Assembly (NCBI GenBank): GCA_964499285.1
Contig: CAZCLA010000035.1
Location: 1 to 30,389, forward strand
Direction of reading: 5' to 3'
Source: JAGFIY01 sp964499285
GTDB taxonomy: Bacteria; Bacteroidota; Ignavibacteria; Ignavibacteriales; Melioribacteraceae
Length of the DNA: 30,389 nucleotides
Part shown: piece by piece, positions 7,851-16,640 of the stretch
Layout: the number at the start of each line of letters is the position of its first letter
Numbering within the stretch: the first letter of the stretch is position 1
Translations under genes and position numbers: made by a program
Notes under the pieces: model-generated
Seen by the model: only the letters and a program-made list of their open reading frames with translations
Told to the model about the DNA's origin: nothing
Databases searched by the model: none

Positions 7851-8732
7851 ATGAGTATTCTTCTCGACAAAAAGACCAAGGTTGTTGTTCAAGGAATAAC
7901 CGGTAGTGAAGGCTCTTTCCACACTCAGCAGATGGTCGAATACGGAACAAATGTAGTAGCCGGAGTTACGCCAGGGAAAGGCGGTACCAAATTTAATAAG
8001 ATTCCAATTTACAACACAGTTGCCGATGCAGTTAAATATCAGAAAGTTACAGCCTCGGCAATATTTGTCCCGCCGCCTTTTGCCGCCGACGCAATTTTAG
8101 AAGCTGCAAATGCCGGAATCAAACTTATCGTATGTATAACTGAGGGAATTCCCGCAAAAGATATGGTTGCAGTGTACGATGTTATAAGAAATTCGGATGT
8201 AAGATTGATCGGTCCAAACTGTCCGGGAATTATATCCCCAGGGAAGGCAAAGATCGGGATAATGCCGGGATTCATTCACCGGAAAGGAAAAGTTGGTGTT
8301 GTATCAAGAAGCGGAACTTTAACTTACGAAGCTGTCAAGCAGCTTTCCGATCTCAAGATTGGACAATCGACTTGTGTTGGAATCGGAGGAGATCCTGTAA
8401 TCGGTTCTCAGTTCACAGATATAATTAAGCTGTTTAATGAAGATCCGAACACTGATGGAATAGTTATGATTGGTGAGATTGGCGGAAGCGCAGAAGAGGA
8501 AGCTGCTGCTTATATCAAAAAGCATGTAAAAAAACCCGTTGTTGGTTTTATTGCCGGTCAAACAGCACCTCCCGGAAGACGTATGGGTCATGCAGGAGCA
8601 ATTATTTCCGGCGGGAAAGGAACTGCATCAGAAAAAATGAAAGCATTGAAGAAAGCTGGAATACATGTGGTTGAAAGTCCGGCAGCAATTGGCATAACAA
8701 TGAAAGAAGCGCTTTCGAAAATTAATAAGTAA
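7851..8732 (+). CDS. sucD: Succinyl-CoA synthetase, alpha subunit
   Basis: The alpha subunit of the citric-acid-cycle ligase binds CoA and carries the phosphohistidine. The 293-residue product shows the CoA-binding Rossmann start (QGITGSEGSFH), the V-P-P-P-F-A segment, the GPNCPGIISPG loop, the conserved V-S-R-S-G-T-L-T-Y-E stretch and the active-site histidine His247 in GHAGAIISG. AAAGGA lies 7 bases before the ATG. sucC is not in the window. A hairpin terminator follows 25 bases after the stop. Confidence 0.96.
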   Translation: MSILLDKKTKVVVQGITGSEGSFHTQQMVEYGTNVVAGVTPGKGGTKFNKIPIYNTVADAVKYQKVTASAIFVPPPFAADAILEAANAGIKLIVCITEGIPAKDMVAVYDVIRNSDVRLIGPNCPGIISPGKAKIGIMPGFIHRKGKVGVVSRSGTLTYEAVKQLSDLKIGQSTCVGIGGDPVIGSQFTDIIKLFNEDPNTDGIVMIGEIGGSAEEEAAAYIKKHVKKPVVGFIAGQTAPPGRRMGHAGAIISGGKGTASEKMKALKKAGIHVVESPAAIGITMKEALSKINK

Positions 8733-8757
8733 ATAATAATTAGATAATTAGTTTAGT

Positions 8758-8786
8758 GATGCCGTCTTTTACGACGGCATTTTTTT
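8758..8786 (+). terminator. Intrinsic terminator after sucD
   Basis: An 8-base perfect stem ATGCCGTC / GACGGCAT (8759-8766 with 8773-8780) encloses a 6-base loop and runs into seven T. It lies between sucD and ndk, separating the psd-to-sucD group from the ndk group. Confidence 0.88.
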
Positions 8787-8814
8787 AATAACAGTAATCG
8801 ATTCGGAGGAAAAA

Positions 8815-9243
8815 TTGAGTAATAGAACTTTAGCAATTCTTAAACCAGATTGTGTTCAAAAGAATTTGATTGGAGAAGTAATTTCTAAAATAACCGGTGC
8901 AGGTTTTAAAATTGTGGCTATTAAGATGGTACACTTAAATGAAAAATCAGCGGGCGGTTTTTATGAAGTTCACAAAGAAAGATCGTTTTTTAATGATCTT
9001 ATAAAATATATGACATCGGGTCCTTGCGTTCCGATTGCCTTGGAAAAAGAAAATGCTGTTGAAGAATTCAGAAAGCTCATTGGGGCGACGGATCCGGCAA
9101 AAGCTGAAGAAGGAACGATAAGAAAACTTTACGCTGACAGTATCGAAACGAACATCGTTCATGGTTCAGATTCAGATGAAAATGCTAAGTTGGAAATTTT
9201 ACATTTCTTTCCAAGAAAAGAATTATTAGAAAACTACGGTTGA
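8815..9243 (+). CDS. ndk: Nucleoside diphosphate kinase
   Basis: The enzyme moves the terminal phosphate between nucleoside triphosphates and diphosphates through a phosphohistidine. The start RTLAILKPD and the active site NIVHGSDS with His116 are diagnostic; the Kpn-loop region (T-D-P-A-K-A-E-E-G-T-I-R) is intact, and the 142-residue length is normal. It starts with TTG behind a strong GGAGG, so TTG is the real start. The nudix gene begins 1 base after the stop. Confidence 0.96.
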   Translation: MSNRTLAILKPDCVQKNLIGEVISKITGAGFKIVAIKMVHLNEKSAGGFYEVHKERSFFNDLIKYMTSGPCVPIALEKENAVEEFRKLIGATDPAKAEEGTIRKLYADSIETNIVHGSDSDENAKLEILHFFPRKELLENYG

Positions 9244-9244
9244 A

Positions 9245-9787
9245 ATGTCGCTGAAGAAATGGATAAAGCTCAGTGAAAAAGTAATGTTCAAAAACCAGCA
9301 CTGGACTTACAAAAAAGATACATTCAAACTTGAAAATGATGACCGGGAAGGCGAATATCATTATGTTCACACTCCCGGTTCTTCACTAATAATCGCAAAA
9401 AAGGAAAACAAATATTTATTTGTTGAACAATTTAGATACTTAAATCAAGAAACAAGTCTTGAATTTCCTTGCGGATCAGTACCTGAAAATTATTCAGCAC
9501 TCGAAAATGCACATAAAGAGCTGCGTGAAGAAACCGGTTATGATACAAAAGAAATGGAATATATTGGTAAGTTTGCTCCCTACTCCGGAGTAAGCGATGA
9601 AACTTGCTCCGTATATTTCTGTGAAAAATTATTTCGCTCCCCGCTCGAAATGGATCAGTTTGAGGAATTCAATTTAATCGAGTTGACCTATGATGAAATT
9701 GAACAGAAAATTGCAAAAAACGAGATTTGGGATGGTATGTCACTCGCAGCGTGGATTCTTTTTAAGAAAATCTATTTAAGTAAATAA
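9245..9787 (+). CDS. Nudix hydrolase, ADP-ribose pyrophosphatase-like, with altered Nudix box
   Basis: The 180-residue protein has the fold of ADP-sugar hydrolases: an N-terminal strand pair, the quartet LEFPCG, then the Nudix box from Gly77 to Tyr99, and the G-x-x-x-P-Y-S-G-V-S-D-E loop seen in ADP-ribose pyrophosphatases. In the box the metal residues E92, E95, E96 and G98 are kept (KELREETGY), but the first conserved Glu is Tyr83 and the Arg is Lys91. The core metal site is still plausible. Substrate is not clear. It lies between ndk and the NamZ-like gene, overlapping the latter by one base (TAATG). Confidence 0.82.
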   Translation: MSLKKWIKLSEKVMFKNQHWTYKKDTFKLENDDREGEYHYVHTPGSSLIIAKKENKYLFVEQFRYLNQETSLEFPCGSVPENYSALENAHKELREETGYDTKEMEYIGKFAPYSGVSDETCSVYFCEKLFRSPLEMDQFEEFNLIELTYDEIEQKIAKNEIWDGMSLAAWILFKKIYLSK

Positions 9788-11034
9788 TGTATCTTATTAC
9801 TAATAAATATCTTACACTTTTTCTTTTCTTGTTTTTTCTAATATTTATCTCCTGCTCAGCTCAACCAAAGTTTAAATTAGGAAATGAACAATTAATCAAT
9901 ACGGAAAATGACCTGATCAGCCATAAAAAAGTCGGTATCGTCATCAACCATACATCAGTTTTATCGAACGGTACTTCCTTAATCGACACATTACTTTCTT
10001 TGAAAATTTGCGATATTCAAACAATTTTTACGCCGGAGCACGATCTATTCGGAGATGTTGAAGCCGGAGAACTTGTACATACCAAAGGAAAATTTTATAA
10101 AGGCATCCCAGTAAAATCACTCTACGGCAAAAACAAAAAACCGCAGCCGAATGACGTGAAGGATCTGGACATAATATTGTTCGACATTCAAGATCTCGGA
10201 GCACGCTTCTACACTTATATTTCCACAATGTATTATTGTATAGAATCTGCTGCTGAAACAAATAAAAAAATCATTATTGCTGATCGCCCAAATGTAATTG
10301 GTGGAGCACGATATGACGGACCGGTACTTGATCCAAACTTCAAATCATTTATTGGTATAAATGAGATACCGGTAATATATGGGATGACAGTAGGTGAGCT
10401 TGCATACTATTTTAACTTTTTGCTATTTGAATCAACCGGAAAAAAAGCAGATTTAACCGTATTAAAAATGGAAGGTTATAAACGAGAAAACGATCAGAAA
10501 ATTTACTTTAGGAATTGGATTAATCCTTCTCCAAATATTCCAAATTTTGAGACCGCACAAATTTATCCCGCGACTTGTTTCATCGAAGGAACAAATGTAT
10601 CCGAAGGACGAGGAACAACTAAACCCTTTCTTCAAATCGGTGCACCATTTATTAATTCAGACAAACTGCTTTCCGAACTTGGAAGTTATGATTTAACCGG
10701 TTTGCACTTGGCGGCAGTTGAATTCACTCCGGAAAAAATGAAATCAGCTTCAAAACCGAAGTACGAAAATGAAAAATGTTACGGTATTGAGTTTAAGATA
10801 ACAGATCACAAATTATTAGATCATATGAAAATAATGGTTGCTCTGATCAAATCACTGCTGAGATTATATCCGAATGAATTTGAATTTAATGAGAATCATT
10901 TCAATCTGCTTGCCGGCAACAACACTCTTATTCGAAAATTAATGGAAGGAATTTCCATAGAAGAGATAAGATCAAGCTGGCAGAATGATTTACAGGATTT
11001 TACGGAAAAACGAAATAAATTTCTGCTGTACTGA
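9787..11034 (+). CDS. DUF1343 lipoprotein, NamZ-like exo-beta-N-acetylmuramidase
   Basis: DUF1343 proteins include NamZ (glycoside hydrolase family 171), which removes N-acetylmuramic acid from the non-reducing end of peptidoglycan fragments. The 415-residue product has an N-terminal signal and a lipobox-like F-I-S-C with Cys23, so it is probably lipid-anchored. Family motifs are present: G-I-V-I-N-H-T-S, F-T-P-E-H-D-L-F-G, S-L-Y-G, FDIQDLGARFYTYISTM, ADRPN and F-I-E-G-T-N-V-S-E-G-R-G-T-T-K-P-F. It should act in the periplasm on wall fragments. It ends 4 bases before the tail of nfeD on the other strand, and I see no hairpin between them. Confidence 0.88.
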   Translation: MYLITNKYLTLFLFLFFLIFISCSAQPKFKLGNEQLINTENDLISHKKVGIVINHTSVLSNGTSLIDTLLSLKICDIQTIFTPEHDLFGDVEAGELVHTKGKFYKGIPVKSLYGKNKKPQPNDVKDLDIILFDIQDLGARFYTYISTMYYCIESAAETNKKIIIADRPNVIGGARYDGPVLDPNFKSFIGINEIPVIYGMTVGELAYYFNFLLFESTGKKADLTVLKMEGYKRENDQKIYFRNWINPSPNIPNFETAQIYPATCFIEGTNVSEGRGTTKPFLQIGAPFINSDKLLSELGSYDLTGLHLAAVEFTPEKMKSASKPKYENEKCYGIEFKITDHKLLDHMKIMVALIKSLLRLYPNEFEFNENHFNLLAGNNTLIRKLMEGISIEEIRSSWQNDLQDFTEKRNKFLLY

Positions 11035-11038
11035 TTTC

Positions 11039-12355
11039 CTATTTAACGGCACGCACAATTACTTTTGAGCCGCCTTCTTTTACGACCGAAATTTTAGTCC
11101 CCTTTAAGATATATTCACCTTCCGTAACTGCATCAATTCTATTATCATCAACCAAGATAGTACCGGACGGACGGAGATCAGTAAAAGCGATTCCCTTTTT
11201 TCCGACCAAGGATTTAATCGTCTCATCCGAAGTGTAGCCTGAACTTCCGCCAATATTCGTATTTAAAATAAGATTATTCCAAATCCTGGTTTTGGGAAGA
11301 AACTTTGAGATGAAATAAATCAGCACCAGCGATGCAATTAATCCGCCCGCAAACTGGATAATTGCTGCCGAGATAATCTCAAAATCAACCATCGGAAAAT
11401 CCGAAATGAGTCCGAGGAAAAGACTTGCCATCATTAAAATAATTCCAAGTATTCCAAACACACCAAAACCGGGGATCACAAAAATTTCCACAATAAGCAA
11501 ACCTAATCCAACAACAAAAATCAATATTTCTATTATCGATGCTAAATCGACAATATAACTAGAGCCGAAGAACAAGACCAGAGCAATCACAGCCGCAGTC
11601 CCCGGCACTCCCCATCCAGGTGTTTTAACTTCGGTAAACATTCCTACTAAAATTATCATTATAAGCAGCGAAGAAACGATCGGATTATTTAGAAAACGAA
11701 CAATCTCTTCGGCAACATTTGTATCGAGCGTGATTAATTCTGCATTCTCAAGATTTTCGTTTTCCAACACCTCATTTAAATCCGCAGCAATGTAATCAGC
11801 CATTTCATATTTAACCGCTTCTTCGGCTGTTAAAGTGATTAGCTGAGTGCTGTCAACAAGTCCTTCAACAACAATTCTTTCGTCAACCATACCTTCGGCA
11901 ATTTTACTAGGTCTGCCATTTTTTTCAGCGGTAGCTCTCATCTCAGAACGCATGTAGGATTGAGCTTTTTCCGATTGTTTTTCACCGGTCTGATCCACAA
12001 CTGTGGTTGCGCCCATAGATGAACCGGAAACCATATATATCTTCTGGCATGAAAGTGCAATTAGCGAACCGGCAGAAATTGCCCGTTTATCGACAAAGGC
12101 AATCGTCGGAATTTTTGAATTTAATATAGCATCTTTAATTTGAGTTGCAGCATCGACTCTTCCGCCGAAAGTGTTGATTTTAAATATAATTGCATCGGCA
12201 TAATTTGTTTCGGCTTCTTGAATTATCCTTTTAATGTAAGGCGAAAGACCTAAATCAATGTCGCCTTCAACATTTGCGAGATAAACTTTTGACTGCCCAA
12301 AAACCGATGAAAAAGTCAAAAGAAAAAATATCAACCATGAATATATTTTTTTCAT
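11039..12355 (-). CDS. nfeD: NfeD-family membrane protein with ClpP-like serine protease domain
   Basis: Long NfeD (NfeD1b) proteins join a ClpP/SppA-like protease domain to a membrane part and a C-terminal OB-fold; they often pair with a SPFH/stomatin protein in membrane-domain upkeep, although none is visible here. The ATG at 12355 gives a signal peptide (MKKIYSW to about residue 20) and has GAGGG 6 bases upstream; an earlier in-frame start at 12388 would overlap the ureohydrolase gene and is rejected. The protease domain covers about 22-220 with nucleophile Ser97 in SAGS and a candidate Lys base near 130. Four or more membrane segments lie at about 225-345, and the OB-fold after 370 (L-V-G-K-K-G-I-A...L-R-P-S-G-T). 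Confidence 0.92.
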   Translation of the reverse strand: MKKIYSWLIFFLLTFSSVFGQSKVYLANVEGDIDLGLSPYIKRIIQEAETNYADAIIFKINTFGGRVDAATQIKDAILNSKIPTIAFVDKRAISAGSLIALSCQKIYMVSGSSMGATTVVDQTGEKQSEKAQSYMRSEMRATAEKNGRPSKIAEGMVDERIVVEGLVDSTQLITLTAEEAVKYEMADYIAADLNEVLENENLENAELITLDTNVAEEIVRFLNNPIVSSLLIMIILVGMFTEVKTPGWGVPGTAAVIALVLFFGSSYIVDLASIIEILIFVVGLGLLIVEIFVIPGFGVFGILGIILMMASLFLGLISDFPMVDFEIISAAIIQFAGGLIASLVLIYFISKFLPKTRIWNNLILNTNIGGSSGYTSDETIKSLVGKKGIAFTDLRPSGTILVDDNRIDAVTEGEYILKGTKISVVKEGGSKVIVRAVK

Positions 12356-12366
12356 GGCACCCTCAA

Positions 12367-13257
12367 TTACTTGTTGATAAATGCACAATTAAGCATTTTA
12401 TAGACCAGCTTTGCCGTAGTAAAACTTGATGATGGATCATCTTTCTTTGGTGCAAGTTCAACTACATCAAAACCCACAATATTTTTCTTTTCGCCAACCT
12501 TTTTGATAAGCGAAATTGTCTCGTCCCAGAACAAACCTCCCGGTTCCGGAGTTCCCGTAGAAGGCAGGAAGGATGGATCGAATCCATCGACATCAAACGT
12601 AATATATACATTCTTCGAGAGATTTTTAATTACGCTGTTCATCCAATCTTTTCCATAAACACTCTCTCTAATCCCTCTGCCGTAGAATGTTTTTATTTTG
12701 TTTTCCTTTATAAATTTTGATTCATCAATACACTGCGCACGAATACCTACTTGAACTATTCTCAATGTGAATTCGGCAATGCGTTTCATAACACATGCAT
12801 GGGAGTACTTTGTTCCCTCATATTCTTCCCTGAGATCGGAATGAGCATCTATCTGAAGTATCGATAAATCTTTGAATTTTTCGAAGTACGCTTTTGCCGG
12901 CGCCGAAGAAATTGTGTGTTCGCCGCCAAGAGTTACAACAAATTTATCTTCATCAAGAAGGGACTTTGTCGAATCATAGATTTTTTTCAAAGCCTTTTCA
13001 GGGGAAAGCTTATTGAGGTTCATAGGTTCAAGCGCAGCTATTCCCTTTTCAAAACAAAGCTCCCTGTCAAATTCCTCATCATAAAACTCTACATAATGAG
13101 AGGCTTCAAGAATTGCTTTAGGACCAAGACCTGTTCCTTTCCCGTAACTTACGGTTTTTTCGAACGGAACAGATTGAATAACAATTTTCGAATCTTCGTA
13201 ATTTGAAAATTCCTTTTCGATCGCGAGAAAATTCTTTTTTATATCAAGTACTTTCAT
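12367..13257 (-). CDS. speB: Ureohydrolase (agmatinase-like)
   Basis: Ureohydrolases remove urea from agmatine, arginine or related guanidino compounds using two Mn ions. Metal ligands are all present in the 296-residue protein: His114 in GGEHT, Asp137/His139/Asp141 in DAHSD, and Asp222/Asp224 in TFDVDGFDP. The sequence DAHSDLR and the ending segment S-T-G-T-P-E-P-G-G fit agmatinase better than arginase. Putrescine would be the product if this is right. It lies between yajC and nfeD with short gaps; a role in polyamine synthesis is inferred only from family. The symbol is tentative as substrate is not proven by sequence. Confidence 0.85.
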   Translation of the reverse strand: MKVLDIKKNFLAIEKEFSNYEDSKIVIQSVPFEKTVSYGKGTGLGPKAILEASHYVEFYDEEFDRELCFEKGIAALEPMNLNKLSPEKALKKIYDSTKSLLDEDKFVVTLGGEHTISSAPAKAYFEKFKDLSILQIDAHSDLREEYEGTKYSHACVMKRIAEFTLRIVQVGIRAQCIDESKFIKENKIKTFYGRGIRESVYGKDWMNSVIKNLSKNVYITFDVDGFDPSFLPSTGTPEPGGLFWDETISLIKKVGEKKNIVGFDVVELAPKKDDPSSSFTTAKLVYKMLNCAFINK

Positions 13258-13266
13258 TCGAAATCA

Positions 13267-13569
13267 CTATTTATTAACAACTGAAATTGCAGAACGCTCA
13301 ATTTTTACTTTCACGTTGCTGCCAATATCGAGCAAAGCAGTTTTTTCTTCCAAGCCTGCTATTGTACCATGAATTCCGCCGCTTGTTACAACCTTATCCC
13401 CTTTCTGAAGTTCGCTCAATAATTTTTCCCGTTCTTTTGCTTTCTTCTGCTGAGGTCTGATTATCATAAAATAAAAAATGGCAAATATTGCACCGAACAT
13501 AATTAATGTGCTGACTAAACTGCCTCCGCCGTCTCCTCCCTGCGGAGCCATTGCAAATAAGATTTCCAT
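13267..13569 (-). CDS. yajC: Preprotein translocase accessory subunit YajC
   Basis: YajC is a small membrane protein bound to SecDF-YidC. The 100-residue product has a Gly-rich start, one membrane helix (about 20-40) ending at the family motif FYFMIIRPQQKKAKE, and the soluble segment L-Q-K-G-D-K-V-V-T-S-G-G-I-H-G. Its start overlaps the tgt stop by one base. secD and secF usually follow; here a ureohydrolase follows instead. Confidence 0.95.
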   Translation of the reverse strand: MEILFAMAPQGGDGGGSLVSTLIMFGAIFAIFYFMIIRPQQKKAKEREKLLSELQKGDKVVTSGGIHGTIAGLEEKTALLDIGSNVKVKIERSAISVVNK

Positions 13570-14717
13570 TAATCCTCCCTAATTTCTTTATTATTCTTTG
13601 ATATAATATTTATAATACTTTCCTTCCATTCCGAAAATGAATCATCCAGTATTCTTTTTCGAGCTTCTCTCACTAAATTAAGATAGTAGGAAAGATTGTG
13701 AATCGTGCCCAACTCAAGTGCGAGAATCTCATTCGCGTTATAAAGATGACGCAGATAACCTTTTGAATACGTCCGGCAGGTATAACAATCGCATTCCGGA
13801 TCCAGAGGTGATTTATCATTTTTATAAATCGAATTTTTAATAGTAATAATTCCCTGCGAAGTAAACAAATATGCATTTCGTGCGTTTCGGGTAGGCATCA
13901 CGCAATCGAACATATCGATTCCCCTTTCGACGGCATCGAGGATATTTTCCGGTCTTCCCACACCCATCAAATATCTTGGCTTAGAAGCCGGAATAAAATC
14001 CGTCGTGAAATCAACTATTTCGTTCATGGTTTCTGCCGGCTCGCCGACAGCAAGTCCGCCTATTGCATAACCATCAAAATCGAGCGACACCAAATCCTTA
14101 GCGGAAGCCTCTCGTAAATCCTTAAAAACACTTCCTTGAATAATTCCGAAAAGAGCCTGTTGATGCTCATATTTCGGATTGGAATTATGGAACGCCTCAA
14201 GATTTAATCTTGCCCAAGCGCCGGTAAGATTTTTCGATTTTTCCGCATAATCGTATTCGCAAGGAAAAGGTGTACATTCATCGAGAACCATCATAATATC
14301 AGAGCCAATCGAACGTTGAATTCCGATTACTTTTTCTGGTGAGAAAAAGTGTTTTGATCCATCGAGATGAGATCGGAATTCTACACCGTTGTTTTTGATT
14401 TTTCGTAACTCTGAAAGACTATAAATCTGAAATCCCCCGCTGTCGGTCAAGATTGACTTATCCCATTTCATGAAATTATGAAGTCCGCCGAAATCCTCCA
14501 ATATTTCAATTCCGGGTCGCAGATAAAGATGATATGTATTCCCAAGAATTATTGGAGCGTTTATGTCTTCGGTCAGTACACGCTGCGAAATAGCCTTTAC
14601 CGTAGCTTGTGTACCGACAGGCATAAATATAGGTGTCTCAATAACACTGTGATCGGTTTTTAATATACCTGCACGTGCTTTCGAGTTTTGTTCTTTATGT
14701 AAAAGTGTAAATTCCAT
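13569..14717 (-). CDS. tgt: Queuine tRNA-ribosyltransferase (tRNA-guanine transglycosylase)
   Basis: Tgt exchanges guanine 34 for preQ1 in tRNAs with GUN anticodons, a step to queuosine. The 382-residue length is normal. Asp92 in LTDSGGFQ is the general acid/base; the nucleophile Asp is in FDCVMPTRNARN; the zinc site is C-x-C-x-x-C (CDCYTC) with a His in L-G-T-I-H-N downstream; the substrate loop G-G-L-A-V-G-E is intact. It is followed by yajC with one base overlap. queA and other queuosine genes are not in the window. Confidence 0.96.
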   Translation of the reverse strand: MEFTLLHKEQNSKARAGILKTDHSVIETPIFMPVGTQATVKAISQRVLTEDINAPIILGNTYHLYLRPGIEILEDFGGLHNFMKWDKSILTDSGGFQIYSLSELRKIKNNGVEFRSHLDGSKHFFSPEKVIGIQRSIGSDIMMVLDECTPFPCEYDYAEKSKNLTGAWARLNLEAFHNSNPKYEHQQALFGIIQGSVFKDLREASAKDLVSLDFDGYAIGGLAVGEPAETMNEIVDFTTDFIPASKPRYLMGVGRPENILDAVERGIDMFDCVMPTRNARNAYLFTSQGIITIKNSIYKNDKSPLDPECDCYTCRTYSKGYLRHLYNANEILALELGTIHNLSYYLNLVREARKRILDDSFSEWKESIINIISKNNKEIRED

Positions 14718-14775
14718 ACAAAATTAGATTACGAAAATAACTTAATTCGGATTGATCTGCCAAAAGATATGCGGG

Positions 14776-15174
14776 TCAGTCTAGAAACAGTGATTTTAAT
14801 TCCGGGGTTGGGATCATGCATTCGTTTCTTTTGCCGAACCACTTATATCTTTTTTTTGCGATGAGATCATATATTTTGTCGAGCAAGACATTGGGAAAAA
14901 TTTTAAAAGGATAGAAAATGATTAACGGAAATCCCAGATGTTTAATAATTTCAAAAAATGCTTCAGTTTTTTCGAAGACTCTATCTCCGTCGATGAGAAT
15001 GACTGAATCAAAATCTTTGTCAGATCGATTATATTTTTTCAATAGATTAGTTGAAAATTCAGATTGAAGCGAGGCAAACCGGAAAATTCTTTTCTTATCG
15101 TGTCTTATTATTGTCTGGACGCTGAAGTTACAAAGATTACAGACACCGTCGAATAAAATTATTTTATAATCCAT
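14776..15174 (-). CDS. DUF393 (DCC family) thiol-disulfide oxidoreductase-like protein
   Basis: The 132-residue protein begins with the DCC signature D-G-V-C-N-L-C (Asp9, Cys12, Cys15), followed by R-F-A-S-L-Q-S, then V-I-L-I-D-G-D and the C-terminal Y-K-W-F-G-K segment, all typical of DUF393. The family is thioredoxin-like and is often annotated as a thiol-disulfide oxidoreductase, but substrates are poorly known. It stands alone: a terminator hairpin lies just upstream of its start, so it should have its own promoter or rely on read-through. Confidence 0.85.
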   Translation of the reverse strand: MDYKIILFDGVCNLCNFSVQTIIRHDKKRIFRFASLQSEFSTNLLKKYNRSDKDFDSVILIDGDRVFEKTEAFFEIIKHLGFPLIIFYPFKIFPNVLLDKIYDLIAKKRYKWFGKRNECMIPTPELKSLFLD

Positions 15175-15175
15175 A

Positions 15176-15204
15176 ATAAAAAGCCGGATAATGATTTATC
15201 CGGC
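15176..15204 (-). terminator. Intrinsic terminator after the CstB-like gene
   Basis: A perfect 9-base stem GCCGGATAA / TTATCCGGC (15183-15191 with 15196-15204) with a 4-base loop is followed on the minus strand by five T. It lies 17 bases after the stop of the persulfide dioxygenase gene and closes the sulfur block. The DUF393 start codon lies just beyond it. Confidence 0.85.
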
Positions 15205-15221
15205 AATATAGTACAATAAAA

Positions 15222-16631
15222 TTAAGTTTCAATCAATTCTTTTTCGAGTGTGCATTCCTGCAGCCAATGCTGGTATCCGCCGGTCAAGTTTATCACGTTA
15301 TCGAAACCTTGTTTTTTGAGGTAGCTACATGCAATGCTCGATCTGTCGCCAGTCGCACAATGAACGACCACATCTACATCCTTTCTGATTTTATCAAGAT
15401 TCTCTTTTAGTGAACCTACGTGGAAATTAATTGCATTATCCACAGTGCCTGCCTTATACTCGCTGGCTCCTCTGACATCAATAACTTGAACTTCTTCTTG
15501 ATCAATTTTCTTGCGAAGATTTGTGCAAGTGATTTGATTTATTACATCGAGTTCATGACCCGAGTTTGCCCAACTTTCAAGATTTGGGAAATAACCATAA
15601 ATGTTATCCAGTCCGATTCTTATAAGAGATTTAGTAAGCTCTTCAATACGATGTTCGGGAGCAATCAGCAGAAATTTTTCATCATAACCGAGCATCCAGC
15701 CCATCCAAGTGGTAAAAGCAGAATTATCCTGAATGTTTAAGGAACCTTTGATATGTCCTCCTGCAAACGCAAATTTATCTCTTGTATCTATAATAGTTAC
15801 GTTTTCATTAACTGCATCCTTAAATTGTGTTAATGTAAGTCTTGCTGGATGAGGAACACCACCGATTATATCGGGACCGGTTTTGTTCAATTTTTTCATC
15901 ATCGCAAAATATTTCGGCGGCTCAGGCTGTCCTTCAAGTAAGGCATCTACAAAACTGTCTTTATCCTCAAATTGAAGCGCCCAATTGACTAGTTTTTCAT
16001 AACCGACCGTACTGCTCGGAACTGCACCTAGGGACTTACCACAAGCCGATCCGGCACCATGCCCGGGCCATACTTGTATATGATCTTTTAACGATTTAAA
16101 CTTTTTCAGTGAATCGAACATCTGCTCGGCGCCTATTCTCTGAGTTCCTTTTATTCCAGCTGCTTTTTCGAGAAGATCAGGTCTTCCCACATCGCCGACA
16201 AAAACAAAATCGCCGGTAAAAATCATAATCGGTTCTGTGCTTGCGGCAGAATCTGTAAGTAGAAAACTTATGTGTTCAGGAGTATGTCCCGGAGTGTGAA
16301 GAACTTCAAAAATAAGATTGCCTACTTTAAATTTATTTCCATCTTTCAAAGGTGTATGCTCAAACTGATACTGCCAATCATTTCCTCCTTCATCCGAAAG
16401 CAGAATCTCGGCACCGGTTCGTGCTGCTAATTCTCTGCTACCACTAAGAAAATCAGCATGTATATGAGTTTCGGTTATGTGAGTTATGCGAAGGTTTTCG
16501 CGGTCTGCTATTTCCAAATAAATATCGATATCTCTTCTTGGATCTATTACTATTGCATTCCCGGTCGCTTGACATCCTATCAAATAACTTGCTTGAGCTA
16601 ATCCTTTTTCATATATATGTTCAAAATACAT
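15222..16631 (-). CDS. CstB-like persulfide dioxygenase: metallo-beta-lactamase domain plus two rhodanese domains
   Basis: The 469-residue protein matches the layout of CstB: an ETHE1-like metallo-beta-lactamase domain (about 1-250) and two rhodanese domains (about 265-355 and 370-465). Iron ligands are present: H56-x-H58-x-D60 (THIHADF), HTPGHT, FTGDFVFVGD, and W-P-G-H-G with the CGKSLGAVPSSTVGYE segment typical of this clade. The first rhodanese domain lacks a Cys (LLIAPEHRI), as in CstB's pseudo-rhodanese; the second has the catalytic loop HCATGDRSS. By family, it oxidises low-molecular-weight persulfides with O2 to thiosulfate or sulfite. GGAGGG precedes the ATG by 4 bases. It follows a single-domain rhodanese and a TauE transporter. 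Confidence 0.92.
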   Translation of the reverse strand: MYFEHIYEKGLAQASYLIGCQATGNAIVIDPRRDIDIYLEIADRENLRITHITETHIHADFLSGSRELAARTGAEILLSDEGGNDWQYQFEHTPLKDGNKFKVGNLIFEVLHTPGHTPEHISFLLTDSAASTEPIMIFTGDFVFVGDVGRPDLLEKAAGIKGTQRIGAEQMFDSLKKFKSLKDHIQVWPGHGAGSACGKSLGAVPSSTVGYEKLVNWALQFEDKDSFVDALLEGQPEPPKYFAMMKKLNKTGPDIIGGVPHPARLTLTQFKDAVNENVTIIDTRDKFAFAGGHIKGSLNIQDNSAFTTWMGWMLGYDEKFLLIAPEHRIEELTKSLIRIGLDNIYGYFPNLESWANSGHELDVINQITCTNLRKKIDQEEVQVIDVRGASEYKAGTVDNAINFHVGSLKENLDKIRKDVDVVVHCATGDRSSIACSYLKKQGFDNVINLTGGYQHWLQECTLEKELIET

Positions 16632-16640
16632 GTTCCCTCC

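Noticed and set aside
12356..12388. Earlier NfeD start
   Set aside because: It would place 11 polar residues before the signal peptide and overlap the upstream gene; the ATG at 12355 has a good ribosome binding site.
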